Positions 1 through 6,244 are shown, numbered from the stretch's first letter. The stretch: 14,327 bases of DNA from Lachnoclostridium sp. UBA1434 (GCA_002329645.1 DCTS01000007.1:1474-15800), one strand, 5' to 3'. Numbers and translations are program-made. Notes: generated by a model not told the origin, from the letters alone.

Positions 1-538
1 TTTCTTCAGTAGTCTTATCTATCTCCCGGCCATTTCTTTCAAGGTATGAAAGCGTATTGCCGGCAACCATAACAACAGCCCTGTCCAAATCCTCATATGC
101 AGCTTCTCTTATCTTATCAATATCGGGAAGCTCTCTTCGGTAAGGCTCAATATAATCTGCAACAAATACAATCTTCTCAAGGACGGACATCCCCTGACGC
201 CCGGTGGTATGATATTTTATTGCATCAAGTATCTCATCATCCACAATTGCGTACTTGTATCTTGCAATCAATGCACCGGCCTTAGAATGTAAAAGACTTG
301 AATTTCGTGCCTCAAGTTCGGATACCTGCATGTTGTATTTCCTGCATAAATCAAGCATTTCATCAACAGACACCGATTTGGCGCAGTCATGGAGTATCCC
401 TGCAATTGCGGCCTTATCCATATCACAGCAATGGATGACTGCCAGATCGCAGGATACTTCCTCCACACCTATACTGTGAAGATACCGGGAGGGCTTTAAA
501 ACGGCTTTCATGTCTTCCCTAAGTTTGTCAAGTTTCAT
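1..538 (-). CDS. yqeK: YqeK-type HD-domain phosphohydrolase, 3' end cut by window edge
   Basis: 179 residues are visible from ATG at 538 with no stop before the left edge; the family is usually about 185-200 residues, so only a few codons are missing. The HD-domain metal ligands can be read as His21, His50-Asp51 (ILHDCAK), His84 (LLHSKAGA), His110 (YHTTGRQGM) and Asp128 (FVADYIEP). YqeK proteins of Gram-positive bacteria are described as symmetrical Ap4A hydrolases that split diadenosine tetraphosphate into two ADP. The start overlaps the end of nadD by 11 bases, and AAAGGAG (548-554) sits 9 bases upstream, inside nadD, so translation is probably coupled. The neighbourhood yhbY-nadD-yqeK is the usual Firmicute order; rsfS commonly comes next. 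Family assignment is firm from the motifs; the enzymatic role is from family knowledge. Confidence 0.93.
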   Translation of the reverse strand, partial: MKLDKLREDMKAVLKPSRYLHSIGVEEVSCDLAVIHCCDMDKAAIAGILHDCAKSVSVDEMLDLCRKYNMQVSELEARNSSLLHSKAGALIARYKYAIVDDEILDAIKYHTTGRQGMSVLEKIVFVADYIEPYRRELPDIDKIREAAYEDLDRAVVMVAGNTLSYLERNGREIDKTTEE

Positions 539-1160
539 CCGGTTTGGCTCCTTTTACCTCTTCATACAAATGAAGCTCCCTGATATAATCCTCTACCTCC
601 CCGGGCACGAAATATTTTATGCTTTTATTTGCGGCGATTCGGCTTCTTATCATAGCAGAGGAAATGCCTACTGCAGGCATATCAATAAATGCCACCCTTG
701 CATCATAGGACTCCTGCAGAAAATCAAGCTGCTGCTTCATTTTATTCTTGGGAACCAGATCCCTGCCTGCCACCACAACTGTGCATAAATCAAATATCCT
801 TTGAGGATCTCTCCAGTTCTGAAGTGCAAAAAACGAATCTGCGCCCACGATAAAGTAATACTCCGTCTTTGGATTCTCCTCCTTCAATATGGAGAGGGAA
901 TCGGCAGTGTATGTTGTACCGTTCCTGGACAGCTCAAGCATTGATATCTTAAAATGAGGATTATCCTTAATTGCAAGCTTAACCATATTGGCTCTGTGGT
1001 CTCCTGATGCAAGCTCCGCACTGTTCTTATGCGGAGGTTCCCTAAGAGGCATGAACAGGATCCGCTGCAAGCCAAGCTGCTCATATGCACATTCCGCCAG
1101 CAATAAATGTCCGTAATGGATTGGATTAAATGAACCTCCCATTATTCCGACCTTTTTCAT
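528..1160 (-). CDS. nadD: Nicotinate-nucleotide adenylyltransferase
   Basis: 210 residues, normal for the family. It transfers AMP from ATP to nicotinate mononucleotide, giving deamido-NAD in the cytoplasmic NAD synthesis pathway. The nucleotidyltransferase signature GGSFNPIHYGH is at residues 8-18 with the HxGH motif (His15, His18). FIVGADSF lies at 103-110, and the second signature ISSAMIRSR at 166-174 replaces the more usual ISST/S-x-IR. Start ATG at 1160 is preceded by GGGAGGAAG. The gene follows yhbY after a 42-base gap and overlaps yqeK by 11 bases, so the three form one short operon. Pairing an NAD synthesis enzyme with ribosome-assembly genes is the ordinary Firmicute arrangement. Nothing is broken. 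Confidence 0.96.
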   Translation of the reverse strand: MKKVGIMGGSFNPIHYGHLLLAECAYEQLGLQRILFMPLREPPHKNSAELASGDHRANMVKLAIKDNPHFKISMLELSRNGTTYTADSLSILKEENPKTEYYFIVGADSFFALQNWRDPQRIFDLCTVVVAGRDLVPKNKMKQQLDFLQESYDARVAFIDMPAVGISSAMIRSRIAANKSIKYFVPGEVEDYIRELHLYEEVKGAKPDET

Positions 1161-1202
1161 TTGAACTTCCTCCCAGGCGCCATAAATTAACCGGATAGAT
1201 GC

Positions 1203-1508
1203 CTAATGCTTTTTTCCCTCAGGCAAAATAATCCTTTTCTTATCCTTTGATTCTCTGTACAGCACAATCTTTCTGCCAATAACCTGCACTACATCGGAAT
1301 GTGTCCGGTCAGCAAGCGTGTCCGCAAGCTCGTGCAAATCCAGAGTACAGCTTTTCAAAACATTAATCTTTATAAGCTCCCTTGCTTCAAGCGCCTCCGA
1401 TATGCCCTCGGTTATTTCAGGCGTCAGCATTGATTTTCCAATCTGATAGATCGGATCCATCGTCATTGCAAGGCTTTTCAAATAAGCTCTTTGCTTAGTA
1501 GTAATCAC
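1203..1508 (-). CDS. yhbY: YhbY/YqeI-type CRM-domain RNA-binding protein, GTG start
   Basis: 101 residues forming a single CRM domain. YhbY-family proteins bind pre-50S ribosomal particles and are linked to large-subunit assembly. Family landmarks are TKQRAYLKSLA near the N-terminus, EALEARELIKINVL at about 38-51, and VVQVIGRKIVLYRESKDKKRIILP near the C-terminus. The start codon is GTG (1506-1508) with AAGGGAG about 10 bases upstream; no better ATG is available without losing the conserved N-terminus. The loop that is usually GxxG (GKGG in Bacillus subtilis YqeI and GSNG in E. coli YhbY, from memory) reads GKSM at about residues 24-27, so the second glycine is lost. The gene lies 59 bases downstream of obg and upstream of nadD. 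Confidence 0.93.
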   Translation of the reverse strand: MITTKQRAYLKSLAMTMDPIYQIGKSMLTPEITEGISEALEARELIKINVLKSCTLDLHELADTLADRTHSDVVQVIGRKIVLYRESKDKKRIILPEGKKH

Positions 1509-1530
1509 CAGGTCTTATTCTCCCTTCATT

Positions 1531-1559
1531 TTATAAAACAAGCCTCCATTAACAGGCTT
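1531..1559 (-). terminator. Weak hairpin with short U tract between obg and yhbY
   Basis: On the minus strand AAGCCT (1559-1554) can pair with AGGCTT (1545-1540) around an 8-base loop, followed by GTTTTATAA. It resembles a weak intrinsic terminator or attenuator just after the obg stop codon and just before the yhbY ribosome binding site. The 6-bp stem and interrupted T tract suggest partial read-through, which would lower yhbY-nadD-yqeK relative to obg. No strong promoter for yhbY is obvious, so full termination seems unlikely. Confidence 0.4.
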
Positions 1560-1567
1560 CATAAATG

Positions 1568-2854
1568 TTATTTATAATAATCAAATTGCAGGCCATACAT
1601 CCTTACGGTATCGCCTTCCTGTATTCCCAGCTCCTCCAGCTTGTCCAGTATGCCGTTATCCTTTAAGAACTGCTGGAAGAATGCAAAGCCCTTCTCATTA
1701 TCCAGGTTGGTATATCCGAGCATTCTCTCGATACGCGGTCCCTCAACCACATAGAGATGCTCGTCCTCCTTCCAAACATCATAGGGCTCGTTTGAAGGCT
1801 CCATATCCTCGGGGAAGAATTCCTGCTCAAATATAACAGGTGTGCTGTCCGTTTCATCAAGCATCTTCCTGACATACCGCAAAAGGCTGTCAATCCCGCT
1901 TCCGCTGACTGCCGATATGGGGAACACCATTATGCCCTCAGACTCAAAGGCAGCTTTAAGCTTATTAATGATCTCATTCCCCTCGTCGCCGTAGAAGACA
2001 TCCATCTTGTTGGCTGCTATTACCTGCGGCCGCTTTGCCAGCTCGGGATTATAGGCTTCAAGCTCCGAATTGATCAATCTGATATCTTCAATCGGATCTC
2101 TCCCTTCGGTTGATGCAGCATCCACCATATGGATAATTATCCTGGTACGCTCTATATGCCTTAAGAATTCATGACCGAGGCCAAGGCCCTGGGACGCTCC
2201 CTCGATAAGTCCCGGAATATCGGCTATGACAAAACCATTGCCTCCATCCAGATCTACCACGCCGAGATTGGGAATTGTAGTGGTGAAATGATAATTCCCG
2301 ATCTTAGGCCGTGCATTGGTCACCTTTGCCAGAAATGTGGATTTGCCCACATTTGGAAAGCCGACAAGACCTACATCGGCTATAACCTTAAGCTCAAGGA
2401 TTACAGTCATCTCCCTGGCCTTCTGTCCCGGCTGGGCATACTTCGGCGCCTGCATGGTTGCTGTTGCATAATGCTGGTTGCCCTTGCCTCCCCGGCCGCC
2501 CTTAAGCACTATAACTCTCCGGTTATCCCCGGACATATCGGCAACAACCTTTCCGGTTGTCTTTTCCCTTATAACAGTTCCGGGGGGAACTCTAAGCACA
2601 AGATCCTCTCCGTCCTTGCCGCTGCATCGTTTCTTGCTCCCGGACTCACCGTCACCGGCACTGTATTTTCTAATATAACGATAATGCGCAAGCGTATTTA
2701 CGCCTTCATCCACTTCAAAGATTAAGTCTCCGCCTTTTCCGCCGTCACCGCCGTCCGGTCCTCCGGCAGGAACGTACATCTCCCTCCTGAAGCTCACATG
2801 ACCGTCGCCGCCCTTGCCGGACCTGATATATATTTCAGCTTTGTCAGCAAACAT
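1568..2854 (-). CDS. obg: Obg/CgtA GTPase, ribosome assembly
   Basis: 428 residues, the full three-domain Gram-positive form. The glycine-rich Obg fold covers about 1-158 (GGPDGGDGGKGGD near 31-43). The G domain covers about 159-333 with P-loop GFPNVGKST (165-173), switch region FTTTIPNLG (190-198), DIPG (212-215), NKMD (282-285) and SAVSG (314-318). The OCT domain fills about 345-425 and ends in DTVRMYGLQFDYYK. Obg is an essential GTPase that binds 50S precursors and has been connected to ppGpp and stress signalling. Start ATG at 2854 has GAGGTGG four bases upstream. It has its own promoter (2934-2962) behind the rpmA terminator, so it is transcribed separately from the L21/L27 operon. All GTPase motifs are intact. 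Confidence 0.98.
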   Translation of the reverse strand: MFADKAEIYIRSGKGGDGHVSFRREMYVPAGGPDGGDGGKGGDLIFEVDEGVNTLAHYRYIRKYSAGDGESGSKKRCSGKDGEDLVLRVPPGTVIREKTTGKVVADMSGDNRRVIVLKGGRGGKGNQHYATATMQAPKYAQPGQKAREMTVILELKVIADVGLVGFPNVGKSTFLAKVTNARPKIGNYHFTTTIPNLGVVDLDGGNGFVIADIPGLIEGASQGLGLGHEFLRHIERTRIIIHMVDAASTEGRDPIEDIRLINSELEAYNPELAKRPQVIAANKMDVFYGDEGNEIINKLKAAFESEGIMVFPISAVSGSGIDSLLRYVRKMLDETDSTPVIFEQEFFPEDMEPSNEPYDVWKEDEHLYVVEGPRIERMLGYTNLDNEKGFAFFQQFLKDNGILDKLEELGIQEGDTVRMYGLQFDYYK

Positions 2855-2933
2855 TAAACCACCTCAAAACATCATAAGTAATAAGAACTATGCCAGTCCC
2901 TGTAATGTAAATTATTCTTTCCAATATATACTT

Positions 2934-2962
2934 ATTATAAACGTAAAATACGTCAAATACAA
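2934..2962 (-). promoter_or_regulatory. Probable sigma-A promoter of obg
   Basis: On the minus strand TATAAT (2939-2934) is a perfect -10, with TTGTAT (2962-2957) as -35 at exactly 17 bases. It lies between the rpmA terminator and the obg start, giving a leader of roughly 70 bases. The -35 is weak (TTG kept), which fits a promoter that needs an upstream activator or is modulated through the repeats just upstream. Confidence 0.6.
2941..2953. promoter_or_regulatory. 13-bp palindrome inside the obg promoter spacer (candidate operator)
   Basis: ACGTAAAATACGT is an inverted repeat (ACGTA/TACGT, 3-base centre) placed between the -35 and -10 elements of the proposed obg promoter. A dimeric regulator bound here would block RNA polymerase. 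The binding protein is unknown, and short AT-rich palindromes can occur by chance. Confidence 0.4.
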
Positions 2963-2973
2963 CCACTACCAAC

Positions 2974-3022
2974 TGTTTGGCCAATAAAGAATACAAAATG
3001 TTTGGCAAATAAAGAACAAAAT
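2974..3022. repeat. Two tandem ~25-bp direct repeats upstream of the obg promoter
   Basis: Copy 1 (2974-2998) and copy 2 (2999-3022) both begin TGTTTGGC and continue with AATAAAGAA. They differ by one substitution (TTTGGCCAAT against TTTGGCAAAT), a short indel, and one base at the end. They abut each other, the inner copy ending about 12 bases upstream of the proposed -35, so they span about -50 to -95. They could be tandem regulator-binding sites or a simple duplication. Confidence 0.75.
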
Positions 3023-3058
3023 AAAAACCCCAAATTCACATTCAAGGAAATTTGGGGT
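3021..3058 (-). terminator. Strong intrinsic terminator after rpmA
   Basis: On the minus strand a perfect 10-bp stem ACCCCAAATT (3058-3049) / AATTTGGGGT (3036-3027) with a 12-base loop is followed by a TTTTTATTTTG tract. It begins 20 bases past the rpmA stop codon and closes the rplU-prp-rpmA transcript, separating it from obg. Confidence 0.92.
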
Positions 3059-3078
3059 CTGATCTGACAAATTCCTGA

Positions 3079-3366
3079 TTACTTGCTTGCAACAGGGTAA
3101 ACGCTTGCCTGCTTTTTATCCCTGCCCTTTCGTTCAAATCTCAATACGCCGTCAACTAAAGCAAATAATGTGTCGTCACCGCCGCGTCCTACATTAACGC
3201 CGGGATGGATTTTTGTTCCGCGCTGCCTGTATAAAATATTGCCGGCAAGAACAAACTGTCCGTCAGCTCTTTTCGCACCAAGTCTCTTGGACTCGGAATC
3301 TCTGCCGTTCTTCGTGGAACCGACACCCTTCTTATGAGCAAAAAACTGAAGGTTCATTCTTAACAT
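3079..3366 (-). CDS. rpmA: 50S ribosomal protein L27, Firmicute type with cleavable N-terminus
   Basis: 95 residues from ATG at 3366, which has AGGAGG seven bases upstream. An in-frame GTG six bases further up lies almost on that ribosome binding site and is rejected. The protein starts MLRMNLQFFAHKKG, the Firmicute leader cut after Phe-Phe by the protease Prp, so the mature chain starts AHKKGVGSTKNGRDS. The body has GQFVLAGNILYRQRGTKIHPG and GRGGDDTLFALVDG, typical for L27. The mature N-terminus reaches the peptidyl transferase centre. The gene encoding Prp lies directly upstream, and a strong terminator follows. Confidence 0.97.
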   Translation of the reverse strand: MLRMNLQFFAHKKGVGSTKNGRDSESKRLGAKRADGQFVLAGNILYRQRGTKIHPGVNVGRGGDDTLFALVDGVLRFERKGRDKKQASVYPVASK

Positions 3367-3425
3367 AATCACACCTCCTGATTCTATGACAAACTGTTGA
3401 TAATTCTCTTGTCACCGGTCACCTC

Positions 3426-3441
3426 CGATAAAACCTTATCG
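3426..3441 (-). other. Short hairpin in the prp-rpmA spacer
   Basis: CGATAA (3426-3431) and TTATCG (3436-3441) form a 6-bp stem with a 4-base loop in the 89-base gap between prp and rpmA, beginning 15 bases past the prp stop. There is no T tract, so it is not a terminator. It might be an mRNA processing or stability element that lets L27 be made in larger amounts than Prp. Confidence 0.35.
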
Positions 3442-3455
3442 AGATTATACCCTGT

Positions 3456-3788
3456 TTAATTTGATTTCACCTGGGTAACTCTTATATAACTGTCCGAGTA
3501 TTCCTCCATGACTCCGTTAAGCCCAAGAGCCAGGGAATTCAGCAGCAGGCTTGCATCGCTGCCTGGTTGTGAAATCATATGAAATTCTATTAAACCCTTC
3601 TTCTCATCCTGGTCCAGACTGAACCTGTCCGAGGTAAAATGCCCGATAGAATTTATTGTATTGATCACAAGAGCCGATACCGCCGAGCATACTATATCGC
3701 TGCCTGCATTTGCATAGCCCGCATGCCCCGATACCTTGAAGCCCGTGATCACATCCTCTGCATTTTTATAAATGGTTATATTAATCAT
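3456..3788 (-). CDS. prp: Ribosomal-processing cysteine protease Prp (YsxB)
   Basis: 110 residues, normal for the family. Prp removes the N-terminal extension of L27 in Firmicutes and is conserved between rplU and rpmA, exactly as here. The catalytic pair is visible: His22 in GHAGYANAG and Cys34 in SDIVCSAVS. The C-terminal LLLNSLALGLNGVMEEYSDSYIRV is also typical. It starts at ATG 3788, only 11 bases after the rplU stop, and no good Shine-Dalgarno precedes it (GGTAATGGTAAT). Translation is therefore probably weak or coupled to rplU, which would suit a catalytic protein sitting between two abundant ribosomal proteins. The substrate motif LQFF|AHKKG is in the neighbouring rpmA. Confidence 0.96.
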   Translation of the reverse strand: MINITIYKNAEDVITGFKVSGHAGYANAGSDIVCSAVSALVINTINSIGHFTSDRFSLDQDEKKGLIEFHMISQPGSDASLLLNSLALGLNGVMEEYSDSYIRVTQVKSN

Positions 3789-3799
3789 ATTACCATTAC

Positions 3800-4108
3800 C
3801 TATGCATTGATCTTTTCAATCTTAACCTTTGTATACGGCTGCCTGTGGCCCTTTTTCTTGTGATATCCGGTCTTGCTCTTGTATCTGTAGACGATAATCT
3901 TCTTATTCTTGCCTTCCTCCAGAACAGTTGCAGTAACCTTTGCATCAGCTAAAACAGGGTTCCCAACCTTGAGTGAACCGTCGTTCACTGCAAGTACCTG
4001 ATCGAAAGTATATGAAGCTCCGGCTTCCAAACCAAGCTTTTCAACTTTAATGATATCGCCTTCGGCTACCTTGTACTGCTTTCCGCCAGTTGCAATGATT
4101 GCGTACAT
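3800..4108 (-). CDS. rplU: 50S ribosomal protein L21
   Basis: 102 residues from ATG at 4108. AGGAGG (4115-4120) sits six bases upstream, and the protein opens MYAIIATGGKQYKVAEGD, the universal L21 start, so the ten extra in-frame codons above it are not used. The C-terminal part is KIIVYRYKSKTGYHKKKGHRQPYTKVKIEKI, the basic rRNA-binding segment. L21 binds 23S rRNA domain I and the L20 region. It is the first gene of rplU-prp-rpmA, behind a sigma-A promoter and a structured leader that may give autogenous control. Confidence 0.98.
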   Translation of the reverse strand: MYAIIATGGKQYKVAEGDIIKVEKLGLEAGASYTFDQVLAVNDGSLKVGNPVLADAKVTATVLEEGKNKKIIVYRYKSKTGYHKKKGHRQPYTKVKIEKINA

Positions 4109-4193
4109 ATGGCACCTCCTATCATTATTACTCGCCAATTACGGTGTCCGACGCCAAACGGCATCAGAATTTAAACCCCATTGTGCGGCACAC
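4109..4193 (-). ncRNA. Probable ribosomal protein L21 leader RNA
   Basis: The predicted transcript start near 4193 leaves an ~85-base leader before rplU, and Firmicutes commonly carry an L21 leader motif in this position. On the minus strand the segment contains a TGTG/CACA mini-hairpin (4192-4182). It also contains a stable hairpin GATGCC-GTTT-GGCGTC (4165-4150), overlapping a small CGG/CCG pairing. Identification rests on position, length and hairpins, not on a covariance-model match. Confidence 0.55.
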
Positions 4194-4199
4194 TAAGTT

Positions 4200-4228
4200 A
4201 TAATATCATAAGCATAAATAATTGTCAA
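4200..4228 (-). promoter_or_regulatory. Sigma-A promoter of rplU-prp-rpmA
   Basis: On the minus strand a perfect -35 TTGACA (4228-4223), a 17-base spacer and -10 TATTAT (4205-4200) lie about 95-120 bases before the rplU start. This is one of the best promoter matches in the window and fits high constitutive expression of a ribosomal protein operon. Confidence 0.85.
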
Positions 4229-4239
4229 CGTATAAAATT

Positions 4240-4423
4240 TCTATATATTCCTTCACGGAATTTCTATTATTTCTGCCGACTCTTCATTAATTATCTATAT
4301 ATTCCTTCATTTATTTTCAATATATTCTTGCATTAATTTTCCGGACATTACTTCATAAATTATCTATATCATATATCTCTATATAGTTCTACATTAATCT
4401 CTATATATTTCTGCATTAATTTT
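4240..4423. repeat. Degenerate AT-rich dispersed repeat cluster between the MGMT-like gene and rplU
   Basis: This stretch, part of the 369-base gap without a gene (4109-4477), holds at least five imperfect copies of a ~22-25 bp unit resembling TCTATATATTCYTKCATTAA. Copies start near 4240, 4294, 4319, 4378 and 4400; the copies at 4294/4319 and 4378/4400 are nearly adjacent and the others are separated. There is no coding potential. The cluster sits immediately upstream of the rplU promoter. Nothing recognisable is seen in the remaining 4424-4477. Confidence 0.65.
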
Positions 4424-4477
4424 ACATCCGCAAGCTTCATATACCTTAATCTGTCATAACAATACAGCCATGAAGTT

Positions 4478-4804
4478 TTACTGCTCATACGGAGAAAACA
4501 TCATGGACTTCTTCAAATCAATACATGTGCTGTTCTTAAATACAACACCCTCCTTAAGCAGCATATCCCTTTGTACATCCTTCCCTCCGAATACATAATC
4601 GGGAGCCAGCTCGCCCTTGCTGTTGACCACACGATGGCAGGGCAGCTTTAGCTCCTCAGGCGCATGGCTCATGGCTTGTCCGACTATTCTGGCAAAGCGG
4701 CGTGTTCCGAGAAGCTCCCCTATCTGGGCGTAGGTCATGACGTACCCCGGCGGGATCTGTGCAGCAATATCATATACCTTACTAAAGAATTCTTTCCTGT
4801 CCAT
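4478..4804 (-). CDS. Small MGMT/ATL-family DNA-binding protein with retained Cys
   Basis: 108 residues from ATG 4804, corresponding to only the C-terminal DNA-binding domain of O6-alkylguanine-DNA alkyltransferases. Landmarks: FFSKVYDIAAQIPPGYVMTYAQIGELLG (6-33), RRFARIVGQAM (35-45), PCHRVVNSKG (55-64) and DVQRDMLLKEGV (76-87). The acceptor cysteine is present (Cys56 in PCHRV), unlike many alkyltransferase-like (ATL) proteins that have Trp there. It could be a minimal methyltransferase or an ATL that flags alkylated guanine for excision repair; the sequence cannot decide. GGAG lies 11 bases before the chosen start. An in-frame ATG at 4891, 12 bases after the RNase gene stop, would add 29 unconserved residues and is the alternative start. 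It is probably co-transcribed with the RNase gene. Confidence 0.85.
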   Translation of the reverse strand: MDRKEFFSKVYDIAAQIPPGYVMTYAQIGELLGTRRFARIVGQAMSHAPEELKLPCHRVVNSKGELAPDYVFGGKDVQRDMLLKEGVVFKNSTCIDLKKSMMFSPYEQ

Positions 4805-4903
4805 AATACTTCTATCTCCATGTTTGCTAACTGTTATTCTTACCTTCGCATCTGCCAATTGCTTATGCCATTCCTGGTCTGCATGCTTCATATCCCTTGC
4901 TTC

Positions 4904-6139
4904 TTATTCCTTCTCCATATCCGCAAGCTGCTCATGAAGCGGCTTTCTTACCTTCTTCCTGGTCACCTCGACCAGGCCTAGGGCTGTCATATCGACCAAA
5001 TTAGCCTTGATAGGATCCTCCTTAAGATGGTTGCTCAACTCCTCCATAAGAAGCCTGTTACTCTTATCGGAATCCATATCTATAAAATCTATTATTATAA
5101 TGCCGCTCAAGTTCCTGAGCCTTATTTGCTTTGCAATCTCCTTAGCAGCCTCAAGGTTAATCTTAAGGAAGGTATCCTGCACCTTCTTCCTCCCGGATAC
5201 CGCCTTGCCGGTATTCACATCGATTACTGTAAGCGCTTCCGTAGGCTGAATAACCAGTGTGCCTCCGGATTTGAGCCAAACCATCGGCTTGACGGCATCA
5301 ATAAGCTTTTCCCGTATGCCATAAAGGGAATTAAGACTTATCAGAGGGTCCTCATAAAGCCTTAGCTTTCCGATATCCTCGGCCTGATGATGCTCAAGAT
5401 AATCCTTTATATTCTCATACAACTTTCTGTCGTCTGTAACAAATTCATCAACCTGACCTGCATAACCGTCCCGTATATCACATATATATCCGGGCGGAGT
5501 ACCGTAAAGCAGTGAAAACGGACTCTTATGCACCCCGTATCTAATAATACTCTCATAGCTGTCCTTAAGCATTTCAAGCTCGTTGATTATGATGTCATCC
5601 GGCATAAAAGCCGCATTAGTTCTTATTATTATTCCATATTCCTTATTCTTATATGGGGCTACTATTGATTTTAGCCTGTGTCTTTCATGATCATCCTCAA
5701 TTTTTGAGGAAACTCCTATAATAGTTTTCCCATGGGTAAGGGCCACATATTTCCCCGTAAGGTTAATGTTCGAGCTTACTACAGGAGCCTTGGTCTTAAC
5801 ATCCTCCTTAATAACCTGTACAATCAGCTCGTCTCCTGCCCTTATCCCGGCTTCCTTTATCCCGGCTTCCTTAGACTTTTCTGCACCGGTCTGTGTTCCT
5901 TCGGCCATTATCGGATGCTTATTCTCATCCATGGAATAATAGCATATCCTGCCGTCTGCAATCTCGATAAATGCGGCATTGATATTTTTCACGATATTTT
6001 TAACCTTGCCCAGGTATATATTCCCCAGAATCGTATCATCCTTGGAGTCATTTATGGACACCTGAACCATGTCCCTGCCTTTAAAAAAGGCGGAGACTAT
6101 CTTATCACCCTGTCTGGTTATAATTAGCTTCTGATCCAT
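4904..6139 (-). CDS. rng: Ribonuclease E/G family protein without zinc-link region
   Basis: 411 residues from ATG 6139, with GAGGTG six bases upstream; the in-frame GTG at 6148 is part of that ribosome binding site and is rejected. The order is an N-terminal RNase H-like segment, an S1 domain (about 35-125), a 5'-sensor/RNase H-like region (about 135-260) and a DNase I-like catalytic part. Catalytic acidic positions are in LTVIDVNTG (Asp307) and IIIDFIDMDS (349-358). The chain ends at LGLVEVTRKKVRKPLHEQLADMEKE and lacks the CPxC zinc-link of E. coli RNase E, as well as the small domain after it, so it is shorter than RNase G (about 490). Expected role: endonucleolytic rRNA/mRNA processing. 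A 15-bp tandem duplication encodes KEAGIKEAGI (90-99) in the S1 insertion. It has its own promoter. Confidence 0.93.
   Translation of the reverse strand: MDQKLIITRQGDKIVSAFFKGRDMVQVSINDSKDDTILGNIYLGKVKNIVKNINAAFIEIADGRICYYSMDENKHPIMAEGTQTGAEKSKEAGIKEAGIRAGDELIVQVIKEDVKTKAPVVSSNINLTGKYVALTHGKTIIGVSSKIEDDHERHRLKSIVAPYKNKEYGIIIRTNAAFMPDDIIINELEMLKDSYESIIRYGVHKSPFSLLYGTPPGYICDIRDGYAGQVDEFVTDDRKLYENIKDYLEHHQAEDIGKLRLYEDPLISLNSLYGIREKLIDAVKPMVWLKSGGTLVIQPTEALTVIDVNTGKAVSGRKKVQDTFLKINLEAAKEIAKQIRLRNLSGIIIIDFIDMDSDKSNRLLMEELSNHLKEDPIKANLVDMTALGLVEVTRKKVRKPLHEQLADMEKE
5842..5871. repeat. 15-bp perfect tandem duplication inside the RNase E/G gene
   Basis: TTATCCCGGCTTCCT occurs twice back to back (5842-5856, 5857-5871). 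It is in frame and duplicates the pentapeptide KEAGI in a variable loop of the S1 region. It looks like a recent slippage or duplication event. Confidence 0.9.
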
Positions 6140-6216
6140 AAGCCGCACCTCATATTGAAGATTAATGCATCTCTTACTAAATGTGTTAATTCATGTATTA
6201 CTGCCAATCACTCATA

Positions 6217-6244
6217 TTTATATATAATGATTAATCTCTGTCAA
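6217..6244 (-). promoter_or_regulatory. Probable promoter of the RNase E/G gene
   Basis: On the minus strand a perfect -35 TTGACA (6244-6239) and -10 TATAAA (6222-6217) are separated by 16 bases, giving a leader of roughly 70 bases to the ATG at 6139. The -35 hexamer lies in the outermost copy of the 44-bp repeat; the equivalent sites in the other copies read CTGACA, GGGCAG and TAGCAG and have no -10. Confidence 0.6.

Noticed and set aside
2171..2725. 184-codon plus-strand open frame
   Set aside because: It is antisense to the intact, fully conserved obg gene and has no recognisable domain or ribosome binding site.
2934..2954. TTGACG as the -35 of the obg promoter
   Set aside because: It is only 11 bases from TATAAT; TTGTAT gives the correct 17-base spacing.
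3364..3372. GTG at 3372 as the L27 start
   Set aside because: It lies one base from AGGAGG; the ATG at 3366 has seven-base spacing and gives the known Firmicute L27 N-terminus.
4432..4477. Terminator after the MGMT-like gene
   Set aside because: CTTCAT/ATGAAG arms exist but are separated by a 29-base loop with no T tract; no convincing terminator found.
5732..6127. 131-codon plus-strand open frame
   Set aside because: It is antisense to the RNase E/G S1 region; the minus strand has all family motifs.
6139..6148. GTG at 6148 as the RNase E/G start
   Set aside because: The GTG is part of the GAGGTG ribosome binding site for the ATG at 6139.
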